This document shows, one piece after another, positions 35,908 through 49,214 of a stretch of DNA of 64,000 bases (position 1 is its first letter; the number at the start of each line of letters is the position of its first letter). Location: NCBI GenBank assembly GCA_011316305.1, contig SAUG01000056.1, positions 496,001-560,000 on the forward strand, written 5' to 3'. This DNA is from Rusavskia elegans (Eukaryota; Ascomycota; Lecanoromycetes; Teloschistales; Teloschistaceae). The translations under genes and the position numbers were made by a program. Under the pieces are notes generated by a model, which was not told where the DNA came from, did no database searches, and saw only the letters and a program-made list of their open reading frames with translations.

Positions 35908-36317
35908 TGTAACGTCCCTGTATATTAGAGGGCGTTACGCTCGAGCCTAGCTACAGCCGTAGACGTAGTCCGAGCTACTAAATAGTAAGAAAGTCCTAGC
36001 GTAGATTATTATAACTAATCCTATATACTTATAGAGATACGGTTATAATATTATAAAGTATTTTTATTATAAAGTAATTAAAAAGAAAATAGTAGAGACG
36101 TATTTAGTAATTATATTAATAACTAATAAGAGAAACTATCTATAGAAATAATAAGTAATATATATAGTAAAAATAGCCGCGAAGGCCGATAAATAGCTAT
36201 CTATTAAAAATTCTATTTAGAAAAGCGGCTATATTAGCTATAGGCGGCTATAAATAATTAGATTTATTTATCTAATTAATCTTTTTATAGAATATTTATA
36301 GAGTTATAGATATAATA
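35908..36317 (-). repeat. 3' LTR of gag unit copy 3
   Basis: It starts TGTAACGTCCCTG and ends AGATATAATA, followed by the reverse-complement purine tract (tagccccccctatatcgct). Confidence 0.85.
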
Positions 36318-38846
36318 TAGCCCCCCCTATATCGCTTTTTACCTAGTACGAAAACTCTTTATAGAATATAAAAAAGAATATTTTTCTTTTATTTTCTTTC
36401 TTTCTTTTATTATCTTTTAATATCTTTATTTTATATTTTTAAAGAAAAAACCGCTTAAAATCTTTTTATTATATTTAGTTAAATAAAATTATAGTATCTT
36501 TTCCTTATTTTCTATATATCTATAATCTTTTAAAAAAATATAGAATCGAAGTTAGTAGTAATATTTATAATAAATATACTCGGGTTTAGAAATTATATAA
36601 TCTTCTAATATCTAATACTATCTATATATCGATTTTTTATTTCTTTTATTTTACTAATCTTTATAGGAAAGTATTTTAAAAATAAAAAGAATAAACTCCG
36701 TTTTAATATCGCTAGTATTTTTAATAAATATTCCGAGGTTTATTATTATATCGAATTCTTTTTTAATTCTAAAAAAAAAATTTATAATAAATACTTAGTT
36801 TAGGAATTAGATTTCTACCGATTCTTTAGTAAATAAAAGTATTTTATTATCTATTATCGCGCTTTAGATAAATATAAAAATAATTTTATTATTTAGAAAT
36901 AACGCGTATTATTTCGGCTTAATAAATTTAATAATCTAGTCGTATTCTATTCCTCCGTTAGTTTTATACTAGCCGCGTAAAAAGCTTCTATTAAATTAAT
37001 ATCTAGTTTTAGTTTAGATAATCTAGATTAAATTTTAAAAGATTTTAATTTTTCTTAACCTATAGAAAACGTAGGATCCTAAAAAAGATCTAATTAAAGA
37101 CTTTTTTGCCTTTATTTTATAACTGGTTTATATATCTATATTATAAATTATTTTAGGTTCTTTTAATAGTTCTACTAAATTCTATTTTTTAGCGACTATT
37201 TTATCCTATAATAATAAGAACGGATACTAATTAAATTTTTTATTTCTAGATTATATACTAAATATTAGGTCTAGTATTTTTTTATTCTAGTTTATTTAGT
37301 TTAGTTTATAGTATTCGATTTTATCTATAGTTTTTACTATATTCTAGTATATTTTTCTAATATAGTCTATCTAAAGCTATTAAATTCTTTTTCTATTTTT
37401 ATTATACTTTTTAGTAAATTATTAAAAGAAATAGTAGTATTCCTTCTAAATTTTTATATTCTAAACTTTTCTACTTTTTTTAAAATTTTTATCTAATTTT
37501 TTAATATTATTATAATTTATTATAGAAACGACGTCTATTTTTTTATATAAAAGATTTTTATAGACTAGAAGATATCTTATTTACGGTTCTATTTTCCTAT
37601 CTATAATATTTTTTTCTATTAGTTTTCCTAAAATTAATTCTTTCTATTTATTTTCTAGGATAATATAACTTTTCTAACTTTTAATAATAGTAAAATTTAT
37701 TATTCTAATTAATCTATTTTTTATTTTAATTTCGATATCGAAAATTCTATTATCTTTTATTATCTATCTATAAAAATATCCTTTAATTTTATTATTAAAT
37801 CCTTTTATAACCTTATTATCTTCTTTTCTATTTATAAAAGCTATTATCTATTAACTTCCGATTTTAATCTTAAACGCTATTATAAAGGGTTTTTCGATTT
37901 TATATAATTTAAAATCGATTATTAACTTTATTTTTTATATTTTCTTTAGTTCTTTAAAGTAATATTCTATCCCTATTTTATTTAATAGATAAATAGAATA
38001 AATATTATTATAGTAGACTAACTAGCTTCTTATTATATATTTATAGACTAATTCTTCTATTACTTTAAAAAAGTATTTATTTATTTTAGTTATCTTCTTA
38101 ATTAGATAATTTCTTTTAAAATATCCTATTTTTCTATATAAATAATAAGCTTTAGTTCTCGATTTTTTAGTTTCGGTAGTATCGAATTCTATTAAATTTC
38201 CTTTAGGCTTTCTTTTAGTAGGTTCTATCTTACTAAACGCCTATTTATCTAAGTATATTTTATACTATCTAGTATCGATTTTTATTATAAGTTTAATAAA
38301 TTCTATTAACGAATCTAGTTTTTTAATCGCTACTATAGCTTCTTTAACTTTTATCTAGAATCCTTTATAGAAGTAAACTTTTAGAACTAAATCCTTCTAG
38401 TCTATTTTATAAACTAATATTCTAAATTAAATAATATAGATAGCTACCGACTTTTATAACTTTAGAACTATAAGTCTTTTTCCTATTATTCTATCTTTAT
38501 TATTATTTCCGAAGGCTTCTTTTATAGCTATAATAAAATTACTAAAGATTTAGAAAATCTATAATATTTTATTTTCTTTCTATTCTTTTAGGTTATTAAA
38601 ATAATCTTCTATTCCAGACTATATTTAATTAAAGATAGTTCCTCCTAGATATAATATTATAAATAGAACTTTAACTACTTTATTTAGAAACTAGTTTATA
38701 TATAATACGAAATAAATATTATTCTAAATAATCTATAGTTTTAAGAATCCTTTATTTCCTTTATAGATATTTAGTATTACTATTTTAATAATATCGCTTC
38801 GATCTATAGGTTAGGATAACGAGACTAATATAGTAAATTGTTAAAA
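36318..38846 (-). pseudogene. Gag with zinc knuckle and second coding stretch, copy 3
   Basis: The minus-strand knuckle at 38147-38106 reads Y-Y-L-Y-R-K-I-G-Y-F-K-R-N-Y, identical in translation to the one at 28307. Gag capsid lies to its right (about 38760-38160). The unrecognised second stretch lies to its left, down to the purine tract. The layout and length match copy 2 base for base in total size. Confidence 0.72.
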
Positions 38847-39256
38847 TATAATATCTTTATATATTAAAAGGTATTACGCTCGAGTCTAGCTATAGCTATA
38901 AATATAGTCCGAGCTACTAAATAATAAAAGAGTTCTAGTATAGATTATTATAACTAATTCTATATACCTGTAGAAGTATAGTTATAATATTATAAGGTAT
39001 CTTTATTATAAGGTAATTAAAATAAGAATAGTAGAGACGTATTTAATAATTATACTAACGACTAATAAGAGAAACTATTTATAGAAATAATAAGCGATAT
39101 ATATAGTAAAAGTAGCCGCGAAAGCCGATAAGTAGCCGTCTACTAAAAGTCCTATCTGGAAGAGCGGCTATATCGGCTATAGGCGGCTATAAGCGATTAG
39201 GCTCGCTTGCCTAACCAATTTTTTTATAGAACCTCTATAGAATCGTGGACGTAACA
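38847..39256 (-). repeat. 5' LTR of gag unit copy 3
   Basis: It starts TATAATATCTTT and ends GTGGACGTAACA. Confidence 0.85.
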
Positions 39257-39660
39257 CTAGTCTACGCCTACTAGAAATCTCTTTCTAAAACTACCGGGTA
39301 TTTTTTCGAAAAATATTATTTATATCTAAGCCTTCTAATATATTACCGTTTTAACGCGAATTCGCTTTATAATAAAGGATAGAAAAGAGAGATTAGAATT
39401 CGATAAACCTTAACTAAAAAGATAAATTCGATTTAAATAAAAGGACCGGTATAATAGATATCGAAAAAAATAAAAAAAAATAAGGTAAGATATTAGATTC
39501 TCTTCTTTTATTATTATAGGATATTTTTATATTACTTCGAATTTCTTTTTTAGTTTAAAATCAGTATAACGAAAAGTAATTATCGGATCTATTTATTTTT
39601 TCCTAAACGCCTCCGCGCTTTTTTAAATATAGAATCTATAGTATTATATATAGTCGCCGC
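39257..39660. other. Unassigned stretch
   Basis: Continuation of 35160-35907 after the gag unit is removed. No gene recognised. Confidence 0.3.
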
Positions 39661-39820
39661 TAGACTGGCCGTTTTATCGGGTTTCGAACTTAAATTCGTA
39701 TTTCGGTTTCGAATTTCTAACCGTATTAGAAAGAAGACAAACTTTAACTAGTAATTTAGACGTAATAGCCACGTTTATCGCGAAGTCGGATCGCTACTTT
39801 AGTTCGAAGTGGCTAGTCTA
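39661..39820. mobile_element. 160-bp hAT-type MITE, copy B
   Basis: The ends are TAGACTGGCC and GGCTAGTCTA, and the length is exactly as copies A and C. Flanking octamers gtcgccgc and ctcgctgc agree at six of eight bases, one difference being C/T. It is the reverse orientation of copy A. Confidence 0.8.
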
Positions 39821-39957
39821 CTCGCTGCTAATTTATAATACTTTCTAATTAATTTTATATTATCTATATAATCGAAATATATTAAACTGCTATCGAATAA
39901 TAATAGTATTATAAAAGGGATTATATAGTTTTTCGTTTATATTTATTCGATTATAAC

Positions 39958-40117
39958 TAGTCTGGCCGTTTTATCGGGTTTCGAACCCGGATCGGAGAAA
40001 CCGACCCGAGTTTCTAACTATATTAGAAAGGAAACTAACTTTAACTAGTAATTTTAATACGTTAGCTACGTTTATTATAAAGTCGGGTCGCTACTTTGGA
40101 CCGAAGTAGCCAGTCTA
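39958..40117. mobile_element. 160-bp hAT-type MITE, copy C
   Basis: The ends are TAGTCTGGCC and AGCCAGTCTA, with a perfect 8-bp duplication ATTATAAC (39950-39957 and 40118-40125). It lies only 137 bp from copy B in the same orientation. Confidence 0.85.
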
Positions 40118-40738
40118 ATTATAACTACTATTTTATAAATTACTACGATTATCGGAAGCTGAAATAGTTTCAACCTCTAACTACTAAATATAACTATTAT
40201 AAATTTATTAAAAAAATAGATTCTAATAGTTTTACTATTCGGGAATAGAATTAGGCTGTCGTTAAAGCCTTCTATAATTCGGTATCTAATATTAAGATAG
40301 AATTTTATATAGTTTATTATAAAAGAATATTTAACTTAAAAGTTAAAACCGTCTATAGTAAAAATATCTATACCCGATATTAATATCTTCGGAAATCTAA
40401 AATATAAAGTTAAATTTAGACAATTAATCTATAGAGCGGCGCTAATAATATAAATCTAGACGTTAGTTTTTCTAGTTTACTAGAATTTAATATAGTAGAA
40501 AAAGATTTAATCGTACGGGCTAGTATTTAGATATCGGTTTAAAAATATAAAAGTAATTAATTCTACTATTTCGGCTGCGTATATAACTTTATAGTAAATA
40601 TAGCGAAAATAATAATAAAGCTATTTCTTCCTTCTAATAAACTAGAGATTTAAAAACTCGTTTTTTTTTATCTACCGACTCTAAAAATAATATCCGGCGT
40701 GAATTTAGAGAAAGGTATATTATATAGTATAGCTATAT

Positions 40739-41668
40739 TTAGTTATTTGTTTTGGTTTTAGTACTCGATAAACCAGTGGTTCGATAAGTAAATCAAGCGT
40801 TAGTATACCAGTATTAAATATACGATAGCAGAATTTATATTCTAGTTTAGCTAATATAAATAACGATTCTTTTTATAGAATTTTAATTTAAATTTATACA
40901 GCAATATAATATATCCTTCTACTAATAATTCAACTAATATAGAGATTTTTATAGATAAATATATCTCGCAGTTATCGTTTCTTCTTCTTTTACTAGTAAT
41001 ATAAACTTTATAATATCTAAAAGTTATTGTATACGTATATATTCCTGTAACAGCTATAGTTGTAAGCTAAACCAGACGGTAGTATCTATATCCGTAATAA
41101 CTATATCTATCTACGCGGTCGTCGACTACTTTATTATAGCTAGAGTAATCTATTTCGACTTTAATTTAAATCTTTTCTTTATCGCTTTTAAAACGCGCTA
41201 TCCGACCTTTCTACTCCCCTTTAGTCTAATTAACCGGGTAAAGCTTTTAGCTATAATAGCTAGCGTACTGCCTAGCGATCTTTTTAAAGTTAGATAGGCT
41301 AAAAAGTATTTTAACAGTTTAGCGGAGCGTTTAGATACGGTTTATATAATAAATACGGCCGATACGATTAATATAGATAATTATTTCGTAGTATAGTAGA
41401 TAGATATAGCGGAATAATTAGAAATTTCTAATTATTTATAATATCGAAAAAGGATTGGATAGTAGAGAATTCGTAATTAAATAAAGAAGGAAATAGTTAA
41501 ATAGAGGTAATTGACTACGCTATAAACATTATATAACGAATATATCTTTAGCTGTAAAAATTTCTTTATATATAAAATATAATAATCGTTGCCGTATATA
41601 ACGTTGATAAAATATATATATATATATGAAAATTCAATATAACTCTAGATAAAAGCTTTCTAGAAGGA
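40739..41668 (+). mobile_element. Element Y, copy 4
   Basis: It is flanked by the perfect 13-bp duplication AGTATAGCTATAT (40726-40738 and 41669-41681). It starts TTAGTTATTTGTTTTGG and ends near CTTTCTAGAAGGA; length 930 bp. The shared frame (about 41050-41420) includes L-N-Q-T-V-V-S-L, written with an intact CAG where other copies have TAG. It interrupts the Helitron gene. Confidence 0.8.
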
Positions 41669-44070
41669 AGTATAGCTATATAGAAATCTAGCTCCGGTAT
41701 TATATCGCCTATTATCTAGAATACCGTAATATCACTATCGATAAAAAAGGTCTTTTTTAACTATTATTCGATAAGTCTATCTATAATCGACTGCTTTAAT
41801 AAAAATAAAAGTGATCTATTACGAACAATAAATATAACGCCGAGAAATTACCCGCAGAAATAATATATATAAACGGCAATAATATTTCCTTCGTCGAGAA
41901 ATCTATTAAATCTAATCTAGCTACTAAAAAGACTAAATATAAATAGTTTACCACCGCCTTCGATTTATTCGTAATAAAAATTAGTATGTAGCTAATTCTA
42001 TACTATCTACTATTATTTCTATCTTTTTAATTGTAACGATCAGAAACATTCTTTTAAATAAAAATAAATCTTCTAATTATATCCTCTTCCTCGTTTTTCT
42101 TACGTTATTTTTAAATAGAACAGCTTTCTTTATAGTAAATCGCTAGGAAACAACTTCGGAATCTAAATATATATATTATATCTAATACGTTATAAAAATA
42201 GCCGTTTCGTCTACTATTCAAGATTCTATTAAAAGATATTTAATTATAATATACGTAAATAGGCGAGTAAAACTAGCCGCTATATATAGAAAAACTATAA
42301 ATATTTTATATTAGATAAAAATAAACTCAGGATTTTAAACAAAGATAAATATATACTATTTAATAATTTAATTAGCCGCCGTACCGCTATATTATAAAGG
42401 ATACAGCTTTATTAGATAAAGGTTTATAATAAGTTTAATACGATATATTTTTAATTAGAAATGTCTATTATTTTCTTTACTTTAAACGCCGCCAATATAT
42501 AATAAAACGACCTCTACTAGTATTTTTCTAAAGAAAATAGAACTATATAAATTATCTTAGATAAAATAGAATAATAGCGAACAGCCGTTTAATAGTTCAA
42601 AAAAAATTCTATAATTATAGTATATTAGTTTACTATTTGCTTTTATACCTTTTTAAAAATAGTTTTATCTATAGTTTTCGGTTTTATTAAAAATTCCTAG
42701 TTTCGGTTTATATAGTAAATCAGAAGTAGCGGCTATATCTATAGTTTCTTCTAATTCGATAGCGTTCTATCTTTAACTAATAGCGAAAATAATTCTCTAT
42801 TCTATTATAAATTAAAAATTTTCGTCTTTAATCCGAATTTTGCCGTAGGCCTACCGGTTAAATAGTCTATAAATAAAGTTTTCTTTTATTATTCGAACTT
42901 TCTAGCCGAACTCGTCTATATTTTTAATAGTTATTAATAATCTACGAGGTATATAATAATCTATAATAAATATTTTAATATAATCTTTCAAAAAAAAATC
43001 TGCCGTTTCCGCTTTTTTTTTTAAATATATTAATATTCTACGCTTCGTTTATAAAAAGAACTCTAAATATAAATCCATTTAATCGATATAAAACGATAGT
43101 TATATATATATATATATATATATTTTTACTATTATTATAATCTTGTTCGTAAATATCGATATAATTTCATATATAGATTAAAGAGTAATAATTATTTTTT
43201 TAGCTAATTATTATTTAAAGACTATCAAAAAATCCGTTAAATTCGACTATTTAATTATAGAAGCTTTCTCTACTATTAATTTATATTTACTTATAGTTTT
43301 TCCAATCTAGAAAATAATAAATAAATTTATCGGCAAGCGTAACTAATCGATTTAAAAAATCTATTACTATTTAATTAGTAAAGATATTCGGATTTTCAAT
43401 TACATATATTATTTTCTAGATCTAAAATCTTTAAAAAGACGTGGTCGATAGTCGGATTTAGATTATCTATATAATAGTCCCAAAATAACCGCTTTAAAAA
43501 GCTACTATAGTAGAAATAAAGCTATAGAAAATGTTTCGTTACGTTAATATATATAGTATTAGATTGAAATGAAATTAGAATAATATATACGGCCTCGACC
43601 TACTATAATTTCTTTTTTCCCTCGCTATAATTCTAACTTCGATTAGTAATAGTATAATTTTTATAGAGTTAAACTAATATTATACTATTTATCTCGAAAT
43701 AAAACTTTCGATATTTTTCGATTTATTAATATAATCGAGTATAATTTTTAGATAGAGGTTTACTAGTACTATAAAGCGAATAATATCTATAGAAATAATA
43801 TATTAGATATCAAATCTCTTTTTACTAATAGCTTCGAAAATAATAGAATAGAATCTAGTAATAATAAAATAGAAAATAACCGTATAAAAGGTCCTAAAAA
43901 ATTTATAGCTAGATATAAATCTAATCGAAACGGGGTTAATATATTTATATTATTTAATATAGACAATTGTCCGCGTAATAGAAACTTTAACTAATTTAGT
44001 AATAACGGCAGATTTACTATTCTTTTCGTTTAAGCTAACTTTATTTATTTTAACGAGGATACGATATTAT

Positions 44071-44603
44071 TAGACCGGTCGTCGGATCGGATTTCGAACC
44101 CGGATTCGTATTCCGGATTCGAATCGAATCAGATTCTAACTTTTCTAGATACCGAATCGAGTTAGTTCCGATTTTTTTAGATACCGAACCGATTGTTCCG
44201 GGTCGAACTCGAATTTCCGGGTTCGACCTACTAAAACCGCTAAAATCTAGTATAAAGATATAATTCTAGTATAAAAGTTATATCTATCCATTAGAAACTA
44301 ATTTAATTAGAGTAAATATACTATCTATATATTTTATCTATATATATTATCTATAGATATATTTTATTAATTAATTAATAATAATATTATATTATATTAA
44401 TTATTATAATTTACTATATATAAAAAGTTTAGCGGATCGGATCGGATTTCTATTAGTATCTATTTTATAATCCGATATATATTTCGGTTCTAATTTTAGA
44501 AACCGATCTATACTATTTAGTAGGTTAGGTCGAACTAATTTACTAAAACTCGGATCGGGTTTCCGAAATATCGACGGGAACCCGATCCGAAGTAGCCAGT
44601 CTA
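44071..44603. mobile_element. 533-bp hAT-type MITE, copy G
   Basis: The ends are TAGACCGGTC and AGCCAGTCTA with a perfect 8-bp duplication GATATTAT (44063-44070 and 44604-44611). It has the typical CCGATCCGA subterminal repeats, an AT-rich middle and no coding capacity. Confidence 0.85.
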
Positions 44604-45029
44604 GATATTATAGTACTAAATTTGGTTTAAAACGGCAGCTTTTACTATCGATAGATATAGTACTAAAGATCTTAATTTCCGATATTATAAAATCTTCGAA
44701 AAAATAATATAAAGTTATTCCGACTCTAGTAGACCGTATTTATTACTCTATCTAGAGAGCGAGGCTGATACCGAGAAATTTAAAGTTAGACTGGCCGTCG
44801 GGTCGAGTTTCGAACCTGGGTTTATATTTCGGGTTCGAACCGAATCGGTTCCGATTTTTCTAAGTATCGAATTGATAGATCTTTAATTTCTAGTCGAAGA
44901 ATCGATCTAATCCGACTCGAAACTATTAAAATATTAAGCTCTAGTATAAAAGTATTATTCTAATATAAAGGTTATATCTATTTATTTTAAAAAATTTTAA
45001 TTAATTAATCACGGTAGTTAGAAAGGTTC

Positions 45030-45441
45030 TGTAACGTCCTTGTACGTCAAAAGGCGTTACGCTCGAGCCTGGCTACAGCCGTAGGCGTAGTCCGAGCTAA
45101 TAAATAGTAAGGGAATTCTAGTATAGATTATTATAACTATTTCCGCGTAGCCGCAAAAATACGGTTATAATATTATAAAGCGTTTTTATTATAGAGATAA
45201 TAAAAAAGAGAATAGTAGAAATATATTTAATAATTATATTAATAACTAATTAGAAAAGCTATCTAATAGAAATAAACAACGATATATATAGCGGGAATAG
45301 CTAATAGTACCGATAGGCAGCCGTCCGCTAAAAGTTTCTATAATAAAAGTTAGCTATAGCGGTTATAGACGACTATAGATAATTAGATTCGCTTATTTAG
45401 CTAATTTTCTAGTATACTTCTATAGAGTTATAGATATAATA
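45030..45441 (-). repeat. 3' LTR of pol unit copy 2
   Basis: It starts TGTAACGTCCTTGTACGTC, an almost unmutated terminus, and ends AGATATAATA. Confidence 0.85.
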
Positions 45442-48400
45442 TAGCTCTTTTTATATTATTTTCCTAAATTTTTTTAAAGTATTTCCTAGGTTCCTAAATA
45501 TTTTTTTTATTAGAAAATTCTTTCTATTTAACTAGAAATTCGTCTATCTTCTTTTTTTTATATAATTTTTTTAACCTTATATTTTTTTCTTTTCTAATAG
45601 TACTACTTTTTTATTAATAATATTCTATCCGGTACTTTTTTAAAAAGTCCTATATAAAACTTTAGAAAAATTCCTATTATCGGGAATTTAAAATATATTA
45701 TCATTTCTTTAATTTTCTAAATTATAAAAATTCTAATATATAGTTTATCTAGTTTCCTATCTATAAAGTTCTTTATTAATAAAAGGTTTTTATTTCCTTT
45801 TTTAATATTATAGTTTCTTTTTAATTTATCTACTTTTTTTTTTATCTTTTTTTTAGTTTTCTAAATTCTTATTTTAATCTTTTTCTAATTTTCTTTTATT
45901 TTATTAACGAATATTTATATTACCGGGTAATTTATTTTAGTAGTTACTTTTTATTTTAGCTTTCTACTATATAGAAGCCCGTCTAAAAGTATTTTAATAT
46001 CTTTATTATATAATAAATTAATTACTATCCAGATTATTAGAAAAGATTAAATCTAATCTTTTTTTTTCTCGGGATAGTATATTTATAAAGATATTTTTAA
46101 TATATAATTTATTCTTTCCGTTTATCTATCGGTCTATAGGTAAAATAATATTAATATTATTTATTCGGATCCTATCGTCTATATAAATTCCCTTATAAAA
46201 TTAGAAATAAAAAGTTTATTCCGATCTAATATAATTTTTTCTACTATACTTTTTTTATAAAAAACGGTTTATAATAATAAAAATACTAACTATTCCGCTT
46301 CTATTATTATTTTATATAGTATAAATCTAATATATTTTATAAAACCTTCTATTAATATAACTATTATATTATATAATACTTATATATAGAAATTAACGGA
46401 TTCTAGAAATATTATAATATAATCTATTATAATCTATTAATAAAGCTATTCCGGCGTTTATATATAGATTATAGTTTACTAATAGATTTCTTTCTACTTT
46501 TTTTAATATCGAATATTTAAAGTAATTTTTAATATATTCTTTAATATATTTTTTAAAAACTAGTATATTAGTTTTTTCTAAAATTTTTTTTAGTATTTTA
46601 GTTATTCTCTAATATTCTATAGTTCTAGAGTTATAAACCTATCGAATAATATTATTTATTTTTTCCGATATTTCTATTTGTTCTAATATTTCTTTATTCC
46701 TTTTTAATAATAGTCTATTTATCTTTTATATCGGTTTATAGTCTACTTTTCTATTTAAAATATCTACTACCGTATTATTTATACCTTTAATATATTATTT
46801 TTCGAATTTATAGTAAATAATTTCTTCTAACAATTTTATTTATTTTTAATTAAATTTTTTATTAAATAAAAATAATTAAAGATTTTTATAATTATTATAA
46901 ATTCTTTTTTTTTAATATTCCGGTTATATATATCTTCTAATAAATAAAACTAGTAATAATAGCTAATATCTCTTTATTTATAGTTATATAATTAGCTTCG
47001 GCTCGTATTAATTTTTCTAAATAGTAATCTAACGGTTTATCTTTTTATATATTATAGAAATCTAGTATTTTATCCGATATATTGATATATAATATAATTT
47101 ATTTATCTAAATCGAATATATTTAAAGTTTTTTTATTTATAAAATTCTATTTAAACTTTTTAAATATTTCGTTTTCTATTCGTATCTACTAAAATATTTT
47201 ATTATTTTATAAGAAATCTATTAAAAAGATAGTCTTTTTTATATATTCTTCTATTATATTTTAATAGAATTCTATAAAATCTAGAAAATTTTAAATATTT
47301 TTTTTATTTTTTAAAACTAGCTATTTTTTTATATCTAAAGGTTATTAGTTTTTATAGTAATATTTTCTAGTCTAATTATATATTCTAGAAATATAACCTC
47401 TTTTTTAAAAAATTCGAATTTATTTAAATTCTAAATTTTTTTTTAAAAATTTTTATAATATTTTATAAATATATTAGTTATATTTTCCTTTTATTTTAGA
47501 AAATATTAATATATTATTTATATAAACTATAATAAAATTATCTTAATAGTTATATAATATTTTTTTAACTATTTTCTATAAATTTATAAAAATATTTATT
47601 AATCTAAAATTTTTTATTAAATATTTAAATAATCTATATTTTATTTTAAGTACTATTTTCTATTATATCCTTTTTTAATTTTTAATAAAATAAAAGTATT
47701 CTATAGATCGAGTTTTATAAACTATTTAGCTCTTTTAATTCTATTTTTAAAATCTATTAGAAAAAATAGAAAATATTTATTTTTTTATATTATTATATTA
47801 AATCGCCTATAATTAATATAAAATCGAAAATCTCTTTTTTTCTTTCGAAATAAATATTATAGATTATTTTATTTTTAATTTAGAATAGTATATATATTTT
47901 TATTTAAATCTATAGTCTATATACTCTTAAAGTACCTTTAATTATTTATTATTAAATCTATAAATCGGTCTAGTATTTAGTTTATTAAAATCTATAATAA
48001 TAATTTTATAATTTCTCTAAATATAAACTAGTAAAAGTAAACTTTTTTCCGGTTCCTTTAATATATTCTAGAAATTTTTAAATAATTATAGAATTTTATT
48101 TATAATAGCTATTATAATTTTAGTCTATTTTTTCTAAATAAAAATATTATATATTTTTTTTTATCTCGGCTAATCTTTTAAATATACTAAATAGATAGTT
48201 TCCTATCTTTATTTATATCGTTTTTAAAACGATTTCTAGATTCTATAATATAAACTATAGGATATCTAAATAGATATCTTTTTATATTTTTATAATATCG
48301 AAATTTATAATAATTCCTTTTATATATCTATTAATTTATATCTATAGAGATTAAATTTAAGATTTGATTTTAATAAACTCTATTTTATTAATAGTTTCTA

Positions 48401-48569
48401 TAAAATAAAGTCTTATTTTTCTAATTAAAAGAATATAAAACCTTTTTATATATTATTTTAATATAATATTCCGAATAATTTCCGAATGGACTAAGGTTTC
48501 TATAAATTATCGGCGTAATATTAGTTAGATAAAAATTTAATTTTTATTTATTTTTCGAAATTATTAAAG
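45442..48569 (-). pseudogene. Gypsy Pol (PR-RT-RH-IN), minus strand
   Basis: The catalytic RT box is on the minus strand at 47524-47513, reading Y-I-N-N (family Y-I-D-D) in the context I-I-V-Y-I-N-N-I-L-I-F. Protease lies next to the right LTR, and integrase and the basic tail next to the left LTR. There is no room for Gag. It is more heavily mutated than the 15419-19386 copy, with almost every tryptophan and glutamine codon now a stop. Confidence 0.78.
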
Positions 48570-48979
48570 TATAATATTTCTATATATTAAAATATAATAT
48601 ATTCGAATCTAGCTATAGCTATAAATATAATTCGAACTATTAAATAATAAAATAATCCTAGTATAGATTATTATAATAAATTCTATATAGCCGCGAAAAT
48701 ATAGTTATAGTATTATAAAGTATTTTTATTATAGAAATAATTAAAAGAAATAGTAGAGATATATTTTTTAATTATATTAATAACTAATAAAAGTAGTTAT
48801 TTAATAGAAGTAAAAAGTAATATATATAATAAAAGTAGCCGATAGTATTAATAGATAGCTATCCGCTAAAAGCTTTTATTATAAAAATCGGTTATAGCGG
48901 CTATAAATAGCTATAGATAATTAGACTCGTTTACTTAGCCAATCTTCTAACGTGCTTTTATAGAATCGTAGACGTAATA
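48570..48979 (-). repeat. 5' LTR of pol unit copy 2
   Basis: It starts TATAATATTTC and ends TAGACGTAATA. Confidence 0.85.
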
Positions 48980-49214
48980 GATTCTAGTTCAACTAAATAT
49001 ATTATCTGAATATATTACTAATATAAAATTAATAAAATAGTAATTTATATTATATTTAAATTATTATCAAAGTTTAGCGAGTTTCTATTAAATTTTTAAA
49101 TTTGATCCGGAATCGACCGTTTAGCGAATCGAATCGGTTTGATCTGTTAAAAAATCGAATCGGGTTCTAGATACCGATAGAAACCCGTACCGAAAAAGCT
49201 AATCTAATATAAAT

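Larger units (their letters stand above)
35908..39256 (-). mobile_element. Complete Gypsy 'gag unit', copy 3
   Basis: It has 410-bp LTRs (35908-36317 and 38847-39256), target duplication TTAGT (35903-35907) and CTAGT (39257-39261) differing by one C/T, and an interior of 2529 bp. Both outer termini are almost unmutated (TGTAACGTCCCTG and GGAATCGTGGACGTAACA), giving the best view of the TG...CA ends. Confidence 0.88.
40126..44786 (+). pseudogene. Helitron Rep/helicase, N-terminal and middle parts, broken by Y and a MITE
   Basis: Before Y (about 40140-40738) the plus-strand frame reads F-N-L-K-V-K-T and then E-F-N-I-V-E-K-D-L-I-V-R-A followed by a stretch ending I-I-I-K-L. This fits the Helitron segment 'L-x-x-x-E-x-x-L-I-x-R ... 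H-x-x-N-x-x-x-x-x-x-x-x-L-P-x-L'. From about 43150 to 43450 the frame N-I-D-I-I-S-Y-I-D-Q-like, then N-K-F-I-G-K-R-N-(Q)-S and I-Y-Y-Y-L-I, matches the conserved Helitron block with N-x-D ... Y-x-x-K-Y ... G-x-R-D-x-S-A-Q-E. The protein would nick and unwind DNA for rolling-circle transposition. The catalytic HUH and tyrosines were not located. Interruptions are Y (40739-41668) and MITE G (44071-44603). The gene resumes at 49215. Confidence 0.6.
45030..48979 (-). mobile_element. Complete Gypsy 'pol unit', copy 2
   Basis: LTRs are at 45030-45441 and 48570-48979. The 5-bp target duplication is GGTTC (45025-45029) and GATTC (48980-48984), differing by one G/A. The interior is 3128 bp. It is inserted in MITE H. 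Confidence 0.87.
44787..49206. mobile_element. Long hAT-type MITE, copy H, split by a pol unit
   Basis: The left end is TAGACTGGCCGTCGGGTCG and the right end is AGCTAATCTA (decayed). Without the nested pol unit (45030-48979 plus 5 bp) about 466 bp remain, matching copy D in length and layout. Flanking octamers (tttaaagt, atataaat) match poorly. It is itself inserted in the Helitron gene. Confidence 0.75.

Noticed and set aside
43100..43126. TA run near 43100 as a Y boundary
   Set aside because: No other Y sequence is adjacent; it is a simple repeat within the Helitron region.
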